Shown: piece after piece, positions 8,035 to 12,319 of the stretch
Position numbering within the stretch: the stretch's first letter is position 1
Layout: each line of letters starts with the position of its first letter
NCBI GenBank assembly: GCA_003219995.1
Contig: QHRC01000068.1
Coordinates: forward strand, 1 to 12,319
Reading direction: 5' to 3'
Source of the DNA: Verrucomicrobiota bacterium
Lineage (GTDB): Bacteria > Verrucomicrobiota > Verrucomicrobiia > Chthoniobacterales > UBA10450
DNA: 12,319 nucleotides
Notes under the pieces: generated by a model
Database searches by the model: none
What the model was told of the DNA's origin: nothing
What the model saw: only the letters and a program-made list of their open reading frames with translations
Program-made: the position numbers and the translations under genes

Positions 8035-8244
8035 TCAGCGCCGATCGGTCATACCGGAGAATTGATTCTCCGTCTCCCATTTTTCCTGTTTGTCCCACGG
8101 GATGGTAGACTCACGACGCCCGTCTGGATCGTCCACCAGGCGAATCTGCTGTTTCTGCGAGGCGCAGGAAACAAAGGAGATGGCGCTTGCCAGCAAAAGT
8201 ACGACCGCAATTTTTCTCTTCAAATCAGGAATGAGTGCCCGCAT
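8035..8244 (-). CDS. Small predicted lipoprotein of unknown function
   Basis: A 69-residue protein with a basic N-terminus, a hydrophobic segment (about 12-25) and a lipobox-like SFVSC ending at Cys27, so it is probably exported and lipid-anchored. Phe at -3 is less usual than Leu. The mature part is about 42 hydrophilic residues with STIPWDKQEKWE (46-57). I do not recognise the family. The start ATG at 8244 is chosen because it gives a clean signal peptide and overlaps the upstream coiled-coil gene by 20 bp, a layout typical of translational coupling. An in-frame reading extends upstream to 8415 but lies inside the neighbouring gene and would bury the signal peptide. The context suggests it works at the envelope with the upstream protein. 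Confidence 0.75.
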   Translation of the reverse strand: MRALIPDLKRKIAVVLLLASAISFVSCASQKQQIRLVDDPDGRRESTIPWDKQEKWETENQFSGMTDRR

Positions 8245-9031
8245 AAACGACAGTATCTCCAGGTTGCACTTGGACGCCGCGCGCCAAGCTATTTGTAAGA
8301 ACATCGCCAATCGCCGTAGCAGGTTCAACCGAAGAAATACGAATTTTTCCAATGAAAATTCCTTCTCGAAAAACGAGCATTTCTGAATTGGTTGTGATGC
8401 CCTGGCGACCGCCAAGATTTAAAACTACGAAATTGTAAGCTTGGTTGACCGCCAGGACGGTACCGCGAACTCCTGGTTTGCCTACCCCCGCTTCGCGCCG
8501 CTTTCTTTCCGGTTGAGCCATTTGGGACGGGCGTTCCTTTGTCGGTCCAAGTTTCTCGGCCAAAAACATGTTCTCGCGCTGGGCACTATCGAGCTGATGG
8601 CGGGTGTCATCGAGTTGCGCCTGTAATTCCGCTGTTGAAGGAGTCCCCGGATTCACGCTGGTAGCCTCGGGGCCAGGTTCCTGTGTTCTATTTTTTAGCG
8701 ATACGATCTCCGCCTCGCTCGCCTGCAATTTGGATTGCAAATCTGCTTTTTCCTTTAAGACCTGGGCGAGATCCGCTTCGGCTTTGGCGGCCTTGCTTTC
8801 GCCACCTGCGTCGGTTGCCTTCATTGTGGCCGCTTTCGCTTTCCCAGCCCCTGGCTCCGGCTTTTGTACCAGTGCGCGGTGTTCAGCGGCATCGCGTGCT
8901 GCGGCCGTCCTTACCAAATTCGCATGCAGCTCTTTTACTCTGGCGGTGTTGAGGATGCTGAAACCAGAGGCCAAAACCAGGATCAGCATCGAAATTCCGA
9001 GCAATATCTTGGGCGGGTTGTCAAAGGTCAT
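8225..9031 (-). CDS. Membrane-anchored coiled-coil protein with C-terminal beta-rich domain
   Basis: A 268-residue protein of unknown function. One N-terminal membrane segment (about residues 9-27) is followed by an Ala/Lys/Glu-rich stretch with heptad-like character (about 74-116 and 134-160) and low-complexity Pro/Gly linkers. A compact C-terminal domain (about 189-264) contains VLAVNQAYNFVVLNLGGRQG, then IGKIRISSVEP and VQPGDTVVY. That end looks like a small beta-barrel of a type I associate with hypothetical envelope proteins in Verrucomicrobia-like genomes (from memory, not searched). The start at 9031 (MTFDNPPK) places the membrane segment directly at the N-terminus; an in-frame ATG at 9082 would add 17 polar residues. 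No SD is visible. The 3' end overlaps the lipoprotein gene by 20 bp. Most of the protein is probably periplasmic. Confidence 0.82.
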   Translation of the reverse strand: MTFDNPPKILLGISMLILVLASGFSILNTARVKELHANLVRTAAARDAAEHRALVQKPEPGAGKAKAATMKATDAGGESKAAKAEADLAQVLKEKADLQSKLQASEAEIVSLKNRTQEPGPEATSVNPGTPSTAELQAQLDDTRHQLDSAQRENMFLAEKLGPTKERPSQMAQPERKRREAGVGKPGVRGTVLAVNQAYNFVVLNLGGRQGITTNSEMLVFREGIFIGKIRISSVEPATAIGDVLTNSLARGVQVQPGDTVVYAGTHS

Positions 9032-9044
9032 GGTTTTTGGAAGC

Positions 9045-9060
9045 AACGTTGAACAATGTT
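9045..9060. promoter_or_regulatory. 16-bp dyad just upstream of the coiled-coil gene
   Basis: aacgttg (9045-9051) and caatgtt (9054-9060) form an inverted repeat with one mismatch around a 2-bp centre, ending 13 bp before the start codon at 9031. Its size and position would suit a dimeric repressor site or a small leader hairpin, but no regulator is known and chance is possible. Confidence 0.25.
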
Positions 9061-9182
9061 CCTCTAATCGTATACCAATCAAGAATGCAATTTCGATTTG
9101 ATTCCGGAGGTTAATCGAGACCGTTGCGGAGTGCGGAATTCGCTTTGCGTCTCGCAGAGTTTCAATTTATAGAGGGCGCTTA

Positions 9183-9320
9183 ATGGGTCAGCAGCATCGA
9201 GTTCGGGCCAAACGCAAACGGCGAAGAGCCTACCTCCGGCGCAGGCGAGCTGCCGTCAAATTAACGCGCCGCGAAGCAACGAGACCTAAGGCAAAGAAGT
9301 CGTCCTTCACCACAGGATAA
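9183..9320 (+). CDS. Very basic 45-residue protein (probable nucleic-acid-binding small protein)
   Basis: A short ORF beginning MGQQHRVRAKRKRRRAYLRR. Nineteen of 45 residues are Arg or Lys (13 R, 6 K) against one acidic residue, a composition like small ribosomal or RNA/DNA-binding proteins. The ATG is preceded at 6-bp spacing by agaggg (9171-9176), the best Shine-Dalgarno of any gene start here, which supports real translation. It lies 65 bp upstream of, and on the same strand as, the NYN nuclease gene, so the two may be co-transcribed. I recall similar MGxxHRVRxKRKRR-type mini-proteins in Verrucomicrobia/Planctomycetes genomes, but cannot verify this. It does not look like bL34 or bL36. Function unknown. 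Confidence 0.7.
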   Translation: MGQQHRVRAKRKRRRAYLRRRRAAVKLTRREATRPKAKKSSFTTG

Positions 9321-9385
9321 GACAAGGTGACGCATTCTCGCGAGTGCAATGCCGAGGTCGACATCGGGGACGCCGAACTTTAGCG

Positions 9386-9820
9386 ATGCGGCAACAAGCA
9401 CGTTATTTAATTGTCGACGGTCATAGTATTGTTTTTGCGTGGCCCGATTTGCGCAAACTTCATGAGCGTCGTCCGTCGCTCGCCCGTGACGCGTTAATCA
9501 AGCAGCTGCGTGACTATCAGGATTGGGGCAGTGTAAGCGTGGTTATCGTTTTTGATGGAAAAGGTCCCACCGTCACTGCGCAATCAGACCCCGCTGACGT
9601 GCAAGTCTTTTATTCACGCCGCGGGCAGACAGCCGATACGATCATCGAGCGGCTCGCGGGCAAATATGCGGCACGGTTTGACCTGATCGTAGCCACCTCC
9701 GATTTTATGGTACGCGAGACGGCCAGCGCTTGTGGTGCTGAATGCGTGTCGCCGGAAACGTTGCGGACATTAATCCACGAAGGCCGTCCTCGCGTTTGGC
9801 GAGCTTCACGCGGTAAATAA
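9386..9820 (+). CDS. NYN (YacP/Rae1-like PIN-fold) ribonuclease domain protein
   Basis: A 144-residue single-domain protein resembling the YacP NYN family, metal-dependent PIN-fold ribonucleases whose Bacillus member Rae1 cuts mRNA on the ribosome. It opens YLIVDGHSIVFAWPDLR (7-23), followed by VVIVFDGKGP (52-61), FYSRRGQTADTIIERL (75-90) and IVATSDFMVRETA (101-113). Candidate metal ligands are D11, D57, D84 and D106. The family's usual DGxN start reads DGHS, with Ser at position 14 in place of Asn. ATG 9386 is chosen because the conserved strand begins straight after it; GTG at 9344 would add 14 poorly conserved basic residues. No SD is obvious. The stop is one base from the stop of the convergent response regulator gene. 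RNase activity is inferred from family membership. Confidence 0.8.
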   Translation: MRQQARYLIVDGHSIVFAWPDLRKLHERRPSLARDALIKQLRDYQDWGSVSVVIVFDGKGPTVTAQSDPADVQVFYSRRGQTADTIIERLAGKYAARFDLIVATSDFMVRETASACGAECVSPETLRTLIHEGRPRVWRASRGK

Positions 9821-9821
9821 T

Positions 9822-10268
9822 TCAGGCAGCACCAACCAGTGCCGATTGCGGCCGGTCCAGAGTTTCGCGACTGGAACCCTGCTGACAGGTTGCTAACAGC
9901 CGCGAAAGTACGCAATAAAGTTGTTCGATCGGCAGATTCTTGCTCACATAGGCGTTTGCACCGGCCCTTAAAGCTGCGTGCATTTTCTCCTCGTCATAAC
10001 CAATTCCCGTGAAGACAACGATGGGAATTGTCGGATTAAATTCGCGGATGAAGGAAATGAGCGAAATTCCATCCACTTTTGGCATCCTAAGATCGACCAT
10101 CACAACTTCGCAGTCATTGTGGGCGAGCCAGGTGGCTGTTTGAAATCCTTCGGTCAGCGCCTGGCAGGAGTGGCCTTTTTGCCGCAGATAAGTGACGAGA
10201 AATCGGGTGATGGCTGGGTCATCATCGACGATCAGAAACTGAAAGGAATCGCGGCTCAACGGCGTCAT
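9822..10268 (-). CDS. Stand-alone response regulator receiver domain protein
   Basis: A 148-residue CheY-like receiver with no output domain. The acidic pocket is D15/D16 (FLIVDDDP), the phosphoacceptor is D59 in VVMVDLRMPKVDG, and the switch residues are T87 (VVFTG) and K110 (YVSK). After the receiver (about 10-127) there is only a short Ser/Gln-rich tail. The start at 10268 (MTPLSRDSF) is favoured by a weak agaag upstream; in-frame ATGs at 10286 and 10349 would add residues unlike the family. No histidine kinase lies in the window, so its partner is unknown. It may signal by protein contact, as CheY and Spo0F do. It faces the NYN nuclease gene with a single base between the stops. Confidence 0.9.
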   Translation of the reverse strand: MTPLSRDSFQFLIVDDDPAITRFLVTYLRQKGHSCQALTEGFQTATWLAHNDCEVVMVDLRMPKVDGISLISFIREFNPTIPIVVFTGIGYDEEKMHAALRAGANAYVSKNLPIEQLYCVLSRLLATCQQGSSRETLDRPQSALVGAA

Positions 10269-10290
10269 GGCTTCTATAAATACCATATTT

Positions 10291-10296
10291 ATTATA
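10291..10296 (-). promoter_or_regulatory. Candidate -10 box for the response regulator gene
   Basis: The minus strand reads TATAAT here, 22 bp upstream of the start codon at 10268, within an AT-rich patch (about 10275-10298) that stands out from its GC-rich surroundings. The hexamer at 17-bp spacing is GAGCAG, a poor -35; TTGGCA is present but too close. A weak or activator-dependent promoter is plausible. Confidence 0.35.
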
Positions 10297-10412
10297 AGCA
10301 CTAAGCTTGCCAACTGCTCTTGGCCCTTTAGCTGCGAGCAAAATTCCAATCGAATCAGTCGAGAGCTGATTTTCGCGTCACATTCGTTAGCTCGAGGCTT
10401 TAATTACTGCGT

Positions 10413-11429
10413 TCAGCTTAAACCGAGCTTCTTCTCGATTTCTTTGACGCGCGCGAAGAATTTACCCAGCCGGCGTACCCAAGCCATTTGCTGCTTCGCC
10501 TCGGCCAGCGGCACCGCCGGTGATGCCCACCACGCCCCGCCGCTGATGTTCTTGGAAATGCCGCTCTGCGCCCCGATGGCTGTGTCATCGCCGATCTCGA
10601 CGTGTCCGATAATGCCCGTCTGGCCTCCAATCAGAACCCGCTGGCCGATGCGGACACTTCCAGCAATTCCAGTTTGTGCTGCGATAACGGTATGTTTTCC
10701 AACGACGACGTTGTGTGCCACTTGCACAAGATTGTCGATCTTTGCACCCTCCTGGATCCAAGTTCGGCCAAAACGGGCGCGATCGATCGTCGTGTTAGCG
10801 CCGATTTCAACATCGTCATCGATTTGAACGATGCCGACTTGCGGAACCTTTTCATAACGCCCTTCCGCCGGTTCAAAACCAAAGCCATCTGCGCCAATGA
10901 TCGCGCCGCTGTGAATGACGACGCGCGCGCCGATGCGAGTGCGCTCACGGATGGTAACGTGAGGGTAAATGGTGCAATTCGCGCCCACGACAGTTTCGTG
11001 ACCGATGTAACTTCCGGCGCCGATTACCGTGAGGTTGCCGATGGTTGCGCCGTTTTCAATAACCACATGTGGCTGAATCGAAACGCCGGTTCCCAGCTTG
11101 ACGCTTGGATCGACAATCGCGCTCGGATGAATTCCAGGCGCAACTTTGATCGGCTTCGGCGCGAGTTTTAACACCACTTGCTCGAATGCCTTTGCCGGAT
11201 TTGAAACGCGAATTTGAGCAGCGGGAATCTGTTCGGAAAAATCTGCCGGCACGAAAACTGCCGAAGCGCGTGTCTTGCGTAAGTGCGCCGCGTATTTTGG
11301 GTTGTTGAAAAAGGAAACTTCCCCGTCGATGGCCTCCACTAACGATGCAGCACCGGTGATTTGCCGTGCCGGATCGCCGAGCAACTTGCCGTCGCACATC
11401 ATTGCGAGCTCCTGAAGAGTGAACGTCAC
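10413..11429 (-). CDS. lpxD: UDP-3-O-acylglucosamine N-acyltransferase
   Basis: Transfers a 3-hydroxyacyl chain from acyl-ACP to the 2-amino group of UDP-3-O-acyl-glucosamine, the third step of lipid A synthesis. The 338-residue protein has the N-terminal uridine-binding domain (about 1-95, with SFFNNPKY), a long left-handed beta-helix of hexapeptide repeats (about 97-295) and a C-terminal helix (KEIEKKLG). Signature GADGFGF lies at 179-185, and the catalytic His falls in LVQVAHN at residue 239, the same number as in the E. coli enzyme. The start is GTG (11427-11429), with only a weak agaga upstream. Neither lpxA, lpxC nor fabZ is adjacent. It lies 73 bp downstream of fba on the same strand, so co-transcription is possible. 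The enzyme implies a Gram-negative outer membrane. Confidence 0.96.
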   Translation of the reverse strand: MTFTLQELAMMCDGKLLGDPARQITGAASLVEAIDGEVSFFNNPKYAAHLRKTRASAVFVPADFSEQIPAAQIRVSNPAKAFEQVVLKLAPKPIKVAPGIHPSAIVDPSVKLGTGVSIQPHVVIENGATIGNLTVIGAGSYIGHETVVGANCTIYPHVTIRERTRIGARVVIHSGAIIGADGFGFEPAEGRYEKVPQVGIVQIDDDVEIGANTTIDRARFGRTWIQEGAKIDNLVQVAHNVVVGKHTVIAAQTGIAGSVRIGQRVLIGGQTGIIGHVEIGDDTAIGAQSGISKNISGGAWWASPAVPLAEAKQQMAWVRRLGKFFARVKEIEKKLGLS

Positions 11430-11502
11430 TGTTTTTCTCTAGCGGCCCGCTATGAGCGTTGCCAACGGCTACGCTGTTGTGGTTCGGCGGTCATAAACCG
11501 CG

Positions 11503-12319
11503 CTACAGGCTCGCGCGCAGCTCGTCGAGCTTCCCGGCCGATCCGAGCTTTTCGTTTTTACGCGCGATGAAGTTGGCGTATTCCTCAACAAAAATTTTGC
11601 CGGGCGGACGAAAATCGAATTGTTCGGGATGGTCGCGAAAGAACTCGCGATGTACGCGAGTCCAGACAAGACGCCCATCAGTGTCAATGTTGACCTTGGT
11701 CACGCCGAGCTTGGCGGCGGGCAGATATTCTTCCTCATTCACGCCGCGCGCGGACGAATCGAGCTTACCGCCGGCGGCATTGATCCGTTCGACTTCCGAT
11801 TTCGGCACGCTCGATGAACCGTGCATGACAATTGGCGTGGGCGGCAAGCCGGCCTTTCTTACTTTGTCGCGAATTCCTTCGATCACTTCGAAGTGCAACG
11901 ATTGTTGGCCTTTAAATTTGTAAGCGCCGTGACTGGTTCCGATGGCGGCGGCGAGCGAATCGCATTTGGTTTGCTTAATGAACTCAACAGCCTCATCCGG
12001 ATTGGTCAGGCAAGCGTGTCCTTCGTCTACTTTGATATCTTCCTCGACGCCTCCGAGCATGCCGAGTTCGGCCTCGACGCTGATTCCTTTGGCGTGCGCT
12101 TTATCAACGACGCGTTTGCTGATCGCGACATTTTTTTCAAATGGCTCGTGGCTGGCATCGATCATGACCGAGCTGTAAAAACCGGAAGCGATGCAATCAT
12201 AGCAGGCTTCCTCGTCGCCGTGATCGAGATGGACGGCGAAAATCGCTTCGGAAAACATTCCTTCGGCGGTACGGATCATGGCTTCGAGCATGCGTTTATC
12301 AGCATACTTTCGGGCGCCT
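11503..12319 (-). CDS. fba: Class II fructose-bisphosphate aldolase, N-terminus outside the window
   Basis: A zinc-dependent aldolase that interconverts fructose-1,6-bisphosphate with dihydroxyacetone phosphate and glyceraldehyde-3-phosphate in glycolysis and gluconeogenesis. The visible 271 residues start in GARKYADKR at the right edge; the first ATG in view (12291) is internal, not the start. Motifs are VHLDHG with the catalytic Asp and a metal His, SVMIDASHEPFEKN, VEAELGMLGG, GTSHGAYKF (metal His), VMHGSSSVP (metal His) and KVNIDTDGRL. An extended loop (AAGGKLDSSARGVNEEEY) before the last strand is typical of longer class II enzymes and absent from the short Bacillus form. The C-terminus is complete, with FGSAGK-like KLGSAGKLDELR. 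It is probably the upstream partner of lpxD in transcription. Confidence 0.96.
   Translation of the reverse strand, partial: GARKYADKRMLEAMIRTAEGMFSEAIFAVHLDHGDEEACYDCIASGFYSSVMIDASHEPFEKNVAISKRVVDKAHAKGISVEAELGMLGGVEEDIKVDEGHACLTNPDEAVEFIKQTKCDSLAAAIGTSHGAYKFKGQQSLHFEVIEGIRDKVRKAGLPPTPIVMHGSSSVPKSEVERINAAGGKLDSSARGVNEEEYLPAAKLGVTKVNIDTDGRLVWTRVHREFFRDHPEQFDFRPPGKIFVEEYANFIARKNEKLGSAGKLDELRASL

Noticed and set aside
8245..8415. Upstream extension of the lipoprotein reading frame
   Set aside because: The extra 57 residues overlap the coiled-coil gene and would place the signal peptide in the middle of the protein. The ATG at 8244 gives a normal lipoprotein.
8604..9101. Plus-strand 165-residue ORF rich in Ser, Ala and Phe
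   Set aside because: It is antisense to the Ala/Lys/Glu coiled-coil region. Such codons give Ser/Ala/Phe-rich shadows, and there is no independent support.
10353..10371. aatcag / ctgatt inverted repeat downstream of lpxD
   Set aside because: The stem is 6 bp and AT-rich with a 7-base loop and no T-tract, so it is expected by chance. The rest of the 144-bp gap shows nothing else I can support beyond the TATAAT box.
11487..11501. gcggt-cataa-accgc hairpin just after the fba stop
   Set aside because: The stem is only 5 bp with no T-run, too weak to call a terminator.

Overview
The window is ordinary-looking chromosomal DNA from a Gram-negative bacterium that makes lipid A (lpxD) and has a type IV pilus or type II secretion-like machine. 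The gene families, an arginine-rich 45-residue mini-gene, a TM/coiled-coil/beta-domain protein next to a tiny lipoprotein, and frequent lack of Shine-Dalgarno sequences suggest a Verrucomicrobiota member, perhaps a soil Chthoniobacterales-like lineage. That placement is inferred from protein style and was not tested by search. I see no rRNA, tRNA, insertion sequence, phage gene or CRISPR array.

Layout. Positions 1-6516 are one minus-strand block, transcribed glmS -> pilB-like ATPase 2 -> pilB-like ATPase 1 -> pilC/gspF. The last gene runs off the left edge and is interrupted by a 19-bp near-duplication that breaks its frame. glgC diverges from glmS at 6634 on the plus strand. A minus-strand pair follows, convergent with glgC: a membrane-anchored coiled-coil protein (8225-9031) whose end overlaps a 69-residue lipoprotein (8035-8244). 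Diverging from that pair on the plus strand are a 45-residue, very basic protein (9183-9320) and a NYN/YacP-type nuclease (9386-9820). The rest is minus strand: a stand-alone response regulator receiver (9822-10268), lpxD (10413-11429), and class II fructose-bisphosphate aldolase (11503 to beyond the right edge).

How the genes relate. The two tandem GspE/PilB ATPases and PilC are the cytoplasmic motor and inner-membrane platform of a pilus or secretion system. glmS (fructose-6-P to glucosamine-6-P), glgC (glucose-1-P to ADP-glucose), lpxD (lipid A acylation) and fba (fructose-1,6-bisphosphate) all handle hexose phosphate or its amino-sugar and envelope products, but nothing in the sequence shows shared control.

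The best leads are four. The pilC frameshift has two duplicate copies that each read as a valid PilC allele. A short arginine-rich gene, with a good ribosome binding site, precedes the NYN nuclease. The coiled-coil/lipoprotein pair is translationally overlapped and of unknown function. The second ATPase of the tandem pair has an unusual Walker B-proximal motif. I found no clear evidence for a wholly new defence or mobile system.
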